NCBI GenBank assembly: GCA_018713605.1 | Contig: DVOM01000009.1 | Coordinates: 1 to 64,000, forward strand | Source: Scatacola_A faecigallinarum | Lineage (GTDB): Bacteria; Pseudomonadota; Alphaproteobacteria; RF32; CAG-239 | Direction of reading: 5' to 3' | Length of the DNA stretch: 64,000 nucleotides | Part shown: piece by piece, positions 26,981 through 34,772 of the stretch | How positions within the stretch are numbered: the first letter of the stretch is position 1 | How the letters are laid out: each line of letters begins with the position of its first letter | The notes under the pieces: generated by a model | Seen by the model: only the letters and a program-made list of their open reading frames with translations | Told to the model about the DNA's origin: nothing | Database searches by the model: none | Program-made: the position numbers and the translations under genes

Positions 26981-27223
26981 TTATTCTGCAGCAATGTTTG
27001 CTTTGGTATAACAATGGCAGTGGCATATGCCGTCACGCTCAATATCCGAGCGGCATAGTTCAGAGATACAATAGCGGGCGCTGTTGTTGCCGTCACAGGG
27101 GCATCTCTGCCATTCAGCCTCGCCAAACATCCGGGTTTTGGCCCGGGCGACTTTTTCAACATTTTCAGTTGTACAGTATCCTGCCTTTTTGCAGTTTTCG
27201 AGCATTTTTTCCAAGATAGTCAT
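26981..27223 (-). CDS. Small ferredoxin-thioredoxin reductase catalytic-domain-like protein
   Basis: An 80-residue protein whose cysteine pattern resembles the catalytic subunit of ferredoxin:thioredoxin reductase: C41-P-C43, Cys52, Cys57, then C67-H-C69-H-C71. In the plant/cyanobacterial enzyme CPC-x16-CPC-x8-CHC holds a 4Fe-4S cluster next to a redox disulfide. Here the spacing is shortened and the second pair is split (Cys52 and Cys57), as in short FTR-like proteins of anaerobes. It probably carries an Fe-S cluster and handles disulfide redox; partner unknown. It lies 14 bases after parB and ends at a good terminator. Confidence 0.7.
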   Translation of the reverse strand: MTILEKMLENCKKAGYCTTENVEKVARAKTRMFGEAEWQRCPCDGNNSARYCISELCRSDIERDGICHCHCYTKANIAAE

Positions 27224-27237
27224 TTTCTTTTATCCGT

Positions 27238-28266
27238 TCAGTCAATTATTTTCATCGTAAACTTTTCATTTCCGACCGGGGCTGCTTCTACAGGAGCCGC
27301 AGCCGAAACAACGGAAGTTTTACGCTTTTGTTCAAGAATGTCAATAATCATATCCAATTCGGCAGCCGAGGCATATTGCAAAACAACCTTGCCGCCCCCC
27401 TGCTTGCTTGGCGATATTTTAATCCGCAGGCCGAGGTTTTTGTTCAAATCTTTTTCAATTTCGACAATATCCTCGTCTTTGGCTTTTTTGGGTTCTTTGA
27501 CTTCCGGATTTTTCTGTTTGGCGACCAGTTCTTCAACCTGCCGAACATTCAAATCTTTGGCAACAATCTGTTTGGCCAGAGTTTCGGCGTTGTCCAAGCC
27601 GACCAAAGCGCGGGCATGACCGGCCGACAATGTTCCTTCACGTACCAGATCTTTAACGGGATCGGGAAGATTCAGAAGGCGCAGCGTATTGGCCACATGA
27701 CTGCGCGATTTGCCGACAATTTGTGCCAAAGCTTCCTGCGTATGCGAAAACTCATCTATCAGACGCTGAAAACCTTCCGCCTCCTCAATTGCAGAGAGGT
27801 TCTCACGCAGCAGGTTTTCAACCAGAGCAACTTCAAGAACTTCCTTATCATCCATGTCTTTGACGATAATCGGCACCGTTTGCAATCCGGCAAGTTTGGA
27901 CGCGCGCCAGCGGCGCTCGCCGGCAATGATTTCAAACCGGCCGTTTTTCTTGCGAACCAAAAGCGGTTGCAATACGCCTTTTTCCTTAACGGATTCAACC
28001 AACGCATTCAGAGCCTCTTCGTCAAAATCCTTACGCGGCTGAAACGGGCTCGGAAAAAGCAGATTTACATCTACCCTGTCGTCCGGGGTCTGTGCAGGCT
28101 GTGTCGACGTATCGTTCAGAGCTTCGTCTATATTGAACTCGGCGTCGCCAAGCAACGCTCCCAACCCCCGGCCAAGACTTTTTCGTTTGCCGCCATGAGT
28201 GTGTTCTTCCGGTTTGCCGGCGTCGCCCAATATATCCAAATCGTCAAGCTTCTCGTTTTCTAACAT
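27238..28266 (-). CDS. parB: Chromosome partitioning protein ParB
   Basis: The CTP-dependent clamp that loads at parS sites near the origin. From the ATG at 28266 (MLENEKLDDL) it has 342 residues: an N-terminal GRGLGALLG motif (ParA-activating region), a ParB/Srx nuclease-like domain with the CTP-binding GERRWRA box (about 130-136), a helix-turn-helix parS-binding region (TQEALAQIVGKSRSHVANTLRLL) and a C-terminal dimerisation domain. AAGGA lies nine bases before this ATG, and the start overlaps parA by seven bases. Three candidate parS sites are at 29628, 32230 and 35934. Confidence 0.95.
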   Translation of the reverse strand: MLENEKLDDLDILGDAGKPEEHTHGGKRKSLGRGLGALLGDAEFNIDEALNDTSTQPAQTPDDRVDVNLLFPSPFQPRKDFDEEALNALVESVKEKGVLQPLLVRKKNGRFEIIAGERRWRASKLAGLQTVPIIVKDMDDKEVLEVALVENLLRENLSAIEEAEGFQRLIDEFSHTQEALAQIVGKSRSHVANTLRLLNLPDPVKDLVREGTLSAGHARALVGLDNAETLAKQIVAKDLNVRQVEELVAKQKNPEVKEPKKAKDEDIVEIEKDLNKNLGLRIKISPSKQGGGKVVLQYASAAELDMIIDILEQKRKTSVVSAAAPVEAAPVGNEKFTMKIID

Positions 28267-29039
28267 GCCAATAATTCCTTTTCTCTCTTCAATACTTCGC
28301 CGGTAAGACTGATATAAGCCTGCGAACCCGGACATCTGAAATCGTAAATCAAAACCGGTTTACCGTGCGAAGGCGCTTCCGATACGCGTACGTTCCGCGG
28401 TATGACTGTCTGATATACTTTTTTACCGAAGAAATTGCGGACATCGTCTTCAACCATTTGCGACAGATTATTACGTTTGTCATACATGGTAAGAACCACG
28501 CCCTGCAATTCCAGTTTCGGATTAAATTTCCTCTTTATCTGATTGATGTTGCGGATAAGGTCGGTAATACCTTCCAAAGCCAGAAATTCACATTGCAGCG
28601 GCACAATAACGGCATCGGCGGCAACGAGCGCGTTAATCGTAACCAGACTTAACGATGGCGGACAGTCTATCAAAATATAATCATAATTGACAACATCACG
28701 ACCCAAAGCATTGCGCAACGCAAATTCGCGATGTTCCATATCAACCAGCTCAACTTCCGCACCGGCAAGATCCGGCGACGAAGGCACAAGCGAAAAATTT
28801 GGTATCTCCGTCCAGACAACAGCTTCATTAATTCTTTTTTCGCCGAGCAGCACCTCATAAGAAGAGGGCATGCGTCCGCTTTTGTTGACACCCATAGAAG
28901 TTGTGGCATTGCCCTGAGGATCGAGGTCGACAACCAATACTTTTTTGCCGGCAGCAGCCATGGCAGTTGCGACATTAACCGTGGTCGTGGTTTTGCCCAC
29001 GCCGCCTTTACGATTGGCAATAGCGATAATTCTCGGCAT
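28260..29039 (-). CDS. parA: Chromosome partitioning ATPase ParA
   Basis: A deviant Walker ATPase that moves ParB-parS complexes to the cell pole. Its 259 residues include the Walker A' NRKGGVGKTTTTVN at the start and DLDPQGNATTSMG. The ATG directly follows the rsmG stop codon and the gene overlaps parB, giving the compact rsmG-parA-parB unit seen in many bacteria near oriC. Confidence 0.96.
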   Translation of the reverse strand: MPRIIAIANRKGGVGKTTTTVNVATAMAAAGKKVLVVDLDPQGNATTSMGVNKSGRMPSSYEVLLGEKRINEAVVWTEIPNFSLVPSSPDLAGAEVELVDMEHREFALRNALGRDVVNYDYILIDCPPSLSLVTINALVAADAVIVPLQCEFLALEGITDLIRNINQIKRKFNPKLELQGVVLTMYDKRNNLSQMVEDDVRNFFGKKVYQTVIPRNVRVSEAPSHGKPVLIYDFRCPGSQAYISLTGEVLKREKELLAC

Positions 29040-29669
29040 TTATCTGACTCCTTTAAGCTTTTTTATTTTGGTAATGACTAAGACAACCCCTTCTTCGCTG
29101 ACTTCGCTCGGAACAATCCGACAGTCAAACGACCATTCTTTGCGGGCTTCGGAAATTTCTTCGGAATATTTTTTACCTTTGGGAAAAATACTAACGGTTT
29201 GCGGACCGGCAAACCTGCAGGCATATTTTAAAAGTTCTTTCAAAGAACACATGGCACGCGACGTGATAACATCGGCCGCCATTGTCTCAATGTTTTCGAT
29301 ACGATCATTAACTATCTCAACATTCTTCAGGCCGGCAATTTTTCTTACCTCATTTAAATACAGTGTTTTTTTACCAATGCTTTCAACAAGACGAAAATTT
29401 AAATACGGTGTTTTTTCAGCAGCCATTATAGCCAGCACCATTCCCGGGAACCCAGCGCCAGAGCCAAAATCAACCAACGTCCGGGCACCATCGGGAATAA
29501 GTTTAAACAACTGAGCAGAATCAAGAAAATGACGTTCCCAGGCATGTTCAAGCGAAGCATTGCTAACCAGATTAAATCTCTTTTGCCACTCATGAAGAGA
29601 TTTTTCGTAAGCTTTTAAACGTTCGAATGTTTCACGTGAAACACTATATTTGTCCATAAAATTTTTCAT
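29040..29669 (-). CDS. rsmG: 16S rRNA (guanine-527-N7)-methyltransferase
   Basis: Methylates G527 of 16S rRNA; also called GidB. The 209-residue protein has the SAM-binding DFGSGAGFPGMVLAI motif and conserved ITSRAMCSLKELL. It is first in the rsmG-parA-parB unit. A perfect parS site lies in its 5' coding part (codons for SVSRET). ATG at 29657 is an alternative start. The usual upstream neighbour mnmG is separated here by three inserted genes. Confidence 0.95.
   Translation of the reverse strand: MKNFMDKYSVSRETFERLKAYEKSLHEWQKRFNLVSNASLEHAWERHFLDSAQLFKLIPDGARTLVDFGSGAGFPGMVLAIMAAEKTPYLNFRLVESIGKKTLYLNEVRKIAGLKNVEIVNDRIENIETMAADVITSRAMCSLKELLKYACRFAGPQTVSIFPKGKKYSEEISEARKEWSFDCRIVPSEVSEEGVVLVITKIKKLKGVR
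29628..29643. promoter_or_regulatory. parS site 1 (in rsmG)
   Basis: An exact 16-base palindrome TGTTTCACGTGAAACA, the widely conserved chromosomal parS consensus bound by ParB. It lies inside rsmG, about 1.4 kb from parB, and encodes part of a VSRET peptide. The exact match next to parAB makes chance unlikely. Confidence 0.93.
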
Positions 29670-29742
29670 AAATTATTTATATAATTTTTTAAATAAATTT
29701 AAAACCCCATTTCGGCAGTTATAAACATAAAAAAAATACATA

Positions 29743-29771
29743 TTTGAAAACGACTCTTAAAACAAAGAGTT
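29743..29771 (-). terminator. Possible terminator after the PHP-hydrolase gene
   Basis: ACTCTT/AAGAGT (29753-29758 with 29765-29770) forms a six-base-pair hairpin followed on the minus strand by CGTTTTC. It is moderate in strength and lies between the PHP gene end (29816) and rsmG, implying that rsmG-parAB has its own promoter in the A/T-rich stretch 29670-29740. Confidence 0.45.
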
Positions 29772-29815
29772 AGACAGCGTTTCTTGAATCTTAATTTTAT
29801 GGTTTTGTGTAAAAC

Positions 29816-30637
29816 TTATTTATTCAAGCGCCAACGATTCGTATAGTTAAGTTCAGTCAAAAGTTTTTCAGCCCGGTCAAAATGCTGCGCAAGCATTGCC
29901 GTCGAATGAGCGTCGTCACTGATAACGACCGGAACATTACGTTTTGACAATTCTGCAAGCATCCAGGTATGCGGGTGTTGTTCGCCGGCCTTATTCCAAC
30001 CACTGGTATTGAGTTCATAGGGCAGTTTGGTTTCTGATAAGGTTTCAATTACCCGCCATTTATATTCGTCCCATTCGGGTTCCAACCCCATGCCGAAAAT
30101 TTTAATTACATCAAGGTGGGCAATAAAATTGAAATATCCGCTTTTTATCGATTCGATGACATTAAGCCAATAGTTTTTGATACCTTCGCGTTTGGTTTCC
30201 TCATCAACATAAACCGGTTTGCGAACCATTTCATATATATTTTGAACCCATCCGGCATCATCATTTAATAAACAATGCGTTGAACCTATCAGATAATCAA
30301 CATCCAAACGTTTGCGAAGCTTTTCAAAACTGCGGCGCCATTCGGCAGATTTAAAATAATCAACTTCAAAACCGACATAAACTTTAATTTTATATTTTTG
30401 GGCCGCTGTCCTTATCTCATCTATAGTCTTTAAATACACCGTTTCGGCTATTTTAAAGTCATCAAAGAACTGCGGGGTAAATCGACTGATACCCTTTTTA
30501 CAAATTAAATGATTGGAAATTCCAAGTTCCGTATAGCCGGCGGCTTCAGCCGCAGCAATCATTTCCGCCGCAGAATTGTGGCCGTCATAAACACCGAAAC
30601 TGTTCGTATGGGTATGATAAGAAAATTTCTGCATCAT
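29816..30637 (-). CDS. PHP-domain phosphoesterase (histidinol-phosphatase-like)
   Basis: A 273-residue PHP-superfamily metal-dependent phosphoesterase. The N-terminal metal motif HTHTNSFGVYDGH, ISNHL, GFEVDY, GSTHCLL and the C-terminal VISDDAHS are present. HisK-type histidinol phosphatase is the closest familiar family, but no histidine genes are nearby and other small phosphate esters are possible. Its start overlaps the stop of the HD gene (ATGA overlap), so they are coupled. Confidence 0.75.
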   Translation of the reverse strand: MMQKFSYHTHTNSFGVYDGHNSAAEMIAAAEAAGYTELGISNHLICKKGISRFTPQFFDDFKIAETVYLKTIDEIRTAAQKYKIKVYVGFEVDYFKSAEWRRSFEKLRKRLDVDYLIGSTHCLLNDDAGWVQNIYEMVRKPVYVDEETKREGIKNYWLNVIESIKSGYFNFIAHLDVIKIFGMGLEPEWDEYKWRVIETLSETKLPYELNTSGWNKAGEQHPHTWMLAELSKRNVPVVISDDAHSTAMLAQHFDRAEKLLTELNYTNRWRLNK

Positions 30638-31254
30638 GCAAGACCTATGATTTTATAAACATCTTCGCCGCAGCGGCGATCCAGATAATTTTTCAGGAAC
30701 TGGCCGTCCTTAATCAATTTGTCGACAATTGCGTCCGACAAATGATAACGCCGTCCGATAGCCTGGGCGCGCTCGGCAAAAGGTATCATCGTAAAGCCTT
30801 CAAAAAGCCTGTCGGTAAACTGCACAAGACGGTCGTAATCGTCATATTCCAGAGCAGAAAGCAAAGATTGGCAGATGTCCAGATCCTTTTTTGGATAGGA
30901 AGGAAAATCACAAAAATTTATGTTTTTATCGGCAAAAGTATGCGTTAGACAAATACGGGCAGGCAAACCAAGCCCCATGGCATTCAGTTCCTGAAAACCG
31001 ACCAAACCGTGGAAACGGCCGATTTCGCGTTCATTATATTTTTTGCCGTAATCATGAAGCAAACCGCAAATATAAGCTGTCTCCGGATTCATGCCGGACA
31101 TGCGGGAAGCTATCTGTCTTGACGCAAAAGCGATTCCCTGGGTATGAAAAATATATTCGTCCTTTATCGGAAAATCAAAATGTTCCTGACGATATTTGAT
31201 ACCGTCCAGCCAAAGATTGACGGCTTGTTTCATGGAAGGAACATTATTATTCAT
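30634..31254 (-). CDS. HD-domain hydrolase, paralogue 1
   Basis: A 206-residue HD-superfamily protein. Metal ligands are suggested by FHTQG, CGLLHDYGKK, GRFHGLVGF and CLTHTF. The C-terminal DRRCGEDVYKIIG is shared with its neighbour at 31312, so the two arose by tandem duplication. HD proteins hydrolyse phosphate bonds, often in nucleotides; the substrate is unknown. The ATG at 31254 (MNNNVPSMKQ) is preferred, with AGGGAA nine bases upstream; a TTG at 31287 is the alternative. Confidence 0.8.
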   Translation of the reverse strand: MNNNVPSMKQAVNLWLDGIKYRQEHFDFPIKDEYIFHTQGIAFASRQIASRMSGMNPETAYICGLLHDYGKKYNEREIGRFHGLVGFQELNAMGLGLPARICLTHTFADKNINFCDFPSYPKKDLDICQSLLSALEYDDYDRLVQFTDRLFEGFTMIPFAERAQAIGRRYHLSDAIVDKLIKDGQFLKNYLDRRCGEDVYKIIGLA

Positions 31255-31311
31255 TACGGTTAATTCCCTGAAAATTTGCAGTTTCAAATTCCATACAAGA
31301 AAGCAGAAACA

Positions 31312-31929
31312 TTAATTGACTCCAAGCAGACGATAAATGTCACAGCCGCAACGACGATCAAAATAGTTTTTAAGACGCAAAGCCTGACGATAGCGACGCT
31401 TGATAACCATCGTCGGCACACGATATTTGTCTTTGACGAAAATCATCCGATCTTTTATTTTGGAAAATCCCATACCGACGACCAAAAGGTCACAAAGCTG
31501 AATGAGACGGTCATAATCATCATAGTCAATCTGAGCCAAAAGCTTTTTGGTTTTGCGCATTTCCGGGTAACTGTATTCGGTGTATTTGAAATCTTTATCC
31601 GGAAAAGTATGCGTAAGACAGACTCTGGCGACATCGTCAAAACCAAGCCGGTTCATCTCGTGATATCCGGTCAAACCGTGAAAATATTCCTTATTGTCCG
31701 CATCACGCACCATCTTGCCGTAATCATGAAGAAGGCCGAGGATGTAAGCTTTCTGTCCGTCAATGCTGTCTATACGCGAAGCTATCATTTCAGCACAGCA
31801 GGCAACCAGACAACAATGGCTGCGAAAAGACTTTTCGTAATAGAAGGCAAAACGCTGCTGTTCTCTGCGCATTGCCGCCAAACCCTCATCAAATAAGTCT
31901 AAAGCCTGTTTTATGCTCGGACAAGTCAT
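31312..31929 (-). CDS. HD-domain hydrolase, paralogue 2
   Basis: A 205-residue paralogue of the preceding HD protein. It keeps SHCCL, LGLLHDYGK, YFHGLTGYHEM, CLTHTFPDKD and the C-terminal DRRCGCDIYRLLG. AGAGG precedes the ATG, and the gene begins three bases after mnmG ends, so it is likely translated from the mnmG transcript. Function unknown. Together with paralogue 1 and the PHP gene it separates mnmG from rsmG, which are usually adjacent. Confidence 0.8.
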   Translation of the reverse strand: MTCPSIKQALDLFDEGLAAMRREQQRFAFYYEKSFRSHCCLVACCAEMIASRIDSIDGQKAYILGLLHDYGKMVRDADNKEYFHGLTGYHEMNRLGFDDVARVCLTHTFPDKDFKYTEYSYPEMRKTKKLLAQIDYDDYDRLIQLCDLLVVGMGFSKIKDRMIFVKDKYRVPTMVIKRRYRQALRLKNYFDRRCGCDIYRLLGVN

Positions 31930-31932
31930 CGG

Positions 31933-33786
31933 TCACCTCTTAACATAACCTAAAACGGCCGTTATGGCTGCGGGCGTAACACCGGGAATTCGCGAAGCCT
32001 CTCCGACTGTCGCCGGTTTGACCTTGCTCAGTTTTGCCACCATTTCGCGTGACAAGCCCCCGATTTTAGAATAATCAATATCATCGCGAAGTCTAAGTTT
32101 TTCGTCTTTTTTGAAAACTTCAATATCCGCCAACTGACGTTTAATATAACCGGCGTAACGCGCTTCAATTTCAATCTGTTCATATACATCGGCCGGAATG
32201 TCATTCAATTCGGGAAAAATTCTTATAATTGTTTCACGTGAAACACCGTCATACGACATAACATTGAACGCCGTTCGCCGAGTGCCGTCTTTTTTGGTAC
32301 GAACACCAAATTTTTCAAGTTCGTTCGGCGTAATGTCCAATTGTTCGGCAAGCCGGCGATAATGATTTATTTGTGCAAATTTGGCTTTAAATACACCGTA
32401 TCTTTTTTCGCCGACACATCCTATCTGATGGCCAAGTTCCGTTAAGCGGGCATCCGCATTGTCCGCACGCAGAAACAAACGGTATTCTGATCGGGAGGTA
32501 AACATCCGATAAGGCTCGTCCACGCCTTTGGTTATCAAATCGTCAACCATCACGCCGAGATAAGCCATACTGCGGTCGATAACAAATTCGCGTCCTTTGC
32601 CTTCTGCCAGCAAAGCGGCATTGACGCCGGCAAGCAAACCCTGCGCCGCCGCTTCTTCATAGCCGGTCGTGCCGTTAATTTGTCCGGCCAGAAACAATCC
32701 CGGCACCTTTTTAACGGCCAAAGAATGATTCAGTTCCTGAGGGTCAACATAGTCGTATTCAATGGCATAGGCAAAACGCAGTATTTCGACATGTTCCAAA
32801 CCTTTCATGGTATGGATAAACTTATCCTGCACATCCGCAGGCAGAGACGTCGAAATGCCGTTCGGATAAACAACATCGGTGTTTAATCCTTCAGGCTCAA
32901 GAAAAATCTGGTGGCTGGTGCGGTCGGCAAATTTGACAAGTTTGTCTTCAATGCTCGGACAATAGCGCGGCCCAACACCGGTAATCAAACCAGAAAACAA
33001 GGCGCATTTTGAAAAATTGTCGCGAATAATTTTATGCGTTTCTTCGTTGGTGTGAGTTATATGACATTGTATCTGCGGATTGGTAATTTTATCGGTCAGA
33101 TAAGAAAAAGGTTCCGGATTTTCATCGCCGTCCTGTGTTTCAAGAACGTCCCAATCAATGGTTTTGCCGTTCAGTCGGGCAGGGGTACCTGTTTTCAAAC
33201 GACCAACCTTAAGCCCGAGAGACTTTAAATACGGTGTTATTCCAATACAGGCCGCATCTCCGACACGGCCGCCCGGCGTAGCTTCATGGCCGACAAACAT
33301 TACGCCGTTCAGAAAAGTTCCGGTCGTAAGAACGACGGCTGCGGCTCGCAATTCGGTTCCGTCCGCAAGCGTCACGCCGTTTACTCTGCCGCTACCCGTC
33401 AACAATCCTTCAACGGCCGCTTCAATGAGTGTCAGATTATCCTGATTTTGCAATGTGTCGAGCATATATTTTTTATATAAATCGCGGTCGGCCTGAGCTC
33501 GAGGCCCCCGAACCGCCGGACCTTTTGAGGCATTCAACATCCGAAACTGTATGCCGGATTTGTCGATGACTCGTCCCATCAGTCCGTCAAGCGCGTCAAT
33601 TTCACGAACCAAATGTCCTTTGCCCAAACCGCCGATGGCCGGATTGCAGGACATGGCACCAATCGTATTTAAACGGTGTGTAATCAGTGCCGTCGACGCT
33701 CCCATACGCGCCGCAGCCGCACAGGCTTCGCAACCGGCATGACCGCCGCCGACGATTATTACATCAAAAAAAGAACCGTCACTCAT
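31933..33786 (-). CDS. mnmG: tRNA uridine 5-carboxymethylaminomethyl modification enzyme
   Basis: FAD-dependent partner of MnmE, making cmnm5U34 in wobble positions. The 617-residue protein has the FAD-binding VIIVGGGHAGCEAC at its N-terminus, the GidA signature GPRYCPSIEDK, and the C-terminal MnmE-binding helical domain. The ATG at 33786 is chosen because AAGG lies eight bases upstream; a TTG precedes it. A perfect parS site falls within the C-terminal third. Confidence 0.97.
   Translation of the reverse strand: MSDGSFFDVIIVGGGHAGCEACAAAARMGASTALITHRLNTIGAMSCNPAIGGLGKGHLVREIDALDGLMGRVIDKSGIQFRMLNASKGPAVRGPRAQADRDLYKKYMLDTLQNQDNLTLIEAAVEGLLTGSGRVNGVTLADGTELRAAAVVLTTGTFLNGVMFVGHEATPGGRVGDAACIGITPYLKSLGLKVGRLKTGTPARLNGKTIDWDVLETQDGDENPEPFSYLTDKITNPQIQCHITHTNEETHKIIRDNFSKCALFSGLITGVGPRYCPSIEDKLVKFADRTSHQIFLEPEGLNTDVVYPNGISTSLPADVQDKFIHTMKGLEHVEILRFAYAIEYDYVDPQELNHSLAVKKVPGLFLAGQINGTTGYEEAAAQGLLAGVNAALLAEGKGREFVIDRSMAYLGVMVDDLITKGVDEPYRMFTSRSEYRLFLRADNADARLTELGHQIGCVGEKRYGVFKAKFAQINHYRRLAEQLDITPNELEKFGVRTKKDGTRRTAFNVMSYDGVSRETIIRIFPELNDIPADVYEQIEIEARYAGYIKRQLADIEVFKKDEKLRLRDDIDYSKIGGLSREMVAKLSKVKPATVGEASRIPGVTPAAITAVLGYVKR
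32230..32245. promoter_or_regulatory. parS site 2 (in mnmG)
   Basis: A second exact TGTTTCACGTGAAACA palindrome, 2.6 kb from the first, within mnmG and again encoding VSRET. Multiple parS sites clustered near oriC are usual for chromosomal ParB systems. Confidence 0.93.
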
Positions 33787-33840
33787 CAAAATTGCCTTAT
33801 TAAACTTATTTGTTTTACTTTATCATCAAAATGTTAGTAA

Positions 33841-33901
33841 GGCGTTAATAAACGCCCTCATTTAAAGCAATATCCGGCTTAACCCAAGGGTTAAACCGGA
33901 T
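33841..33901. terminator. Two adjacent hairpins between mnmG and the 33908 gene
   Basis: GGCGTT-AATA-AACGCC (33841-33856) is followed by a 14-base-pair near-perfect hairpin (33872-33901; one mismatch). Neither has a long T-run on the minus strand, so Rho-independent termination is only possible. They could also stabilise RNA ends or bind a regulator. Confidence 0.4.
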
Positions 33902-33907
33902 TTAAAT

Positions 33908-34270
33908 TTAATAAAGCTGTTCTTTCAGTCCCCGTCGGAAAACGTTGTAAATTTTTTCACGGGACAGAATATAAGGACAGAGAATGCAAATCGACAAAAT
34001 ATCCCGATAAGCGAGATAAAGAGAATAAGGTGCCACACGTCTTCTCTCCAGATTGCCAATCCACAGATTAAGCAAATCAGTAAGTTCATCGATTTCACTT
34101 TCAAGTTCGTCGGACCGGCGGTAATAACCAATCCGTTTTTCTTCAGCAGCATCAACCAGTTTTTTAAAAGCCCGGCGCAAATCACTGTTGACGTTTTTAA
34201 GCTCAAACTCTTCTGCAATGCAAATACGGCTTTTGATTAAAAAATCCAAGCCATCCGAATAATTTTCCAT
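33908..34270 (-). CDS. Hypothetical protein, 120 aa
   Basis: No family recognised. Predicted soluble and helical, with charged segments (KKLVDAAEEKRIGYYRRSDELESEIDEL region at about 35-65) that could form a coiled coil. The upstream ribosome binding site is weak. It sits with the next gene (34286) between mnmG and mnmE and they are probably cotranscribed. Confidence 0.6.
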   Translation of the reverse strand: MENYSDGLDFLIKSRICIAEEFELKNVNSDLRRAFKKLVDAAEEKRIGYYRRSDELESEIDELTDLLNLWIGNLERRRVAPYSLYLAYRDILSICILCPYILSREKIYNVFRRGLKEQLY

Positions 34271-34285
34271 AAGATATATTTTTAG

Positions 34286-34690
34286 TTAAAAAATTTTGTT
34301 ACGATGCTTTTCGCATAAGGAAAGAAAAGCATCCAAATCGCAATTTTCCGCCAACGGCGGAAACGCCCAGATTGACTGAACCAGCTGAATAACAGCCAAA
34401 CGTTCGACAATGCGAAGTCTTTTACTTTTAATCAGACCGGAATATTCATTAACATACTGAGAAACCAAATTTCTGGCTTCAGTAAAAAGGACACGGGATT
34501 TTAATTCCGTTTCGGTGTTGCTGGAAGCATAACGGACAATTGACGAAACAGCTTCGGCTATTTTTCCGCTTTCGGGCGAAAAATTTTCCGGCAGACAGTC
34601 TCCCAGCAGCTTTTCAATCCGGCAACTCAGTTCATTCGGGCAATTTAATTTAACAGCCTCGTAAAAAGGCATTTTTTCACGTTTGTTCAT
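34286..34690 (-). CDS. Hypothetical protein, 134 aa
   Basis: No family recognised. Mostly helical and soluble, with three cysteines in the first 33 residues and two more near the C-terminus (CDLDAFLSLCEK), a possible metal or disulfide feature. It lies 15 bases upstream of the 33908 gene and 82 bases after mnmE. Confidence 0.6.
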   Translation of the reverse strand: MNKREKMPFYEAVKLNCPNELSCRIEKLLGDCLPENFSPESGKIAEAVSSIVRYASSNTETELKSRVLFTEARNLVSQYVNEYSGLIKSKRLRIVERLAVIQLVQSIWAFPPLAENCDLDAFLSLCEKHRNKIF

Positions 34691-34772
34691 AATCGCTAAT
34701 ATTAATTATATGTTTTTTTCAATGCACATAATAGCGAAACAAACGCAAAATTCAAGGATAATCGGGACAAAA

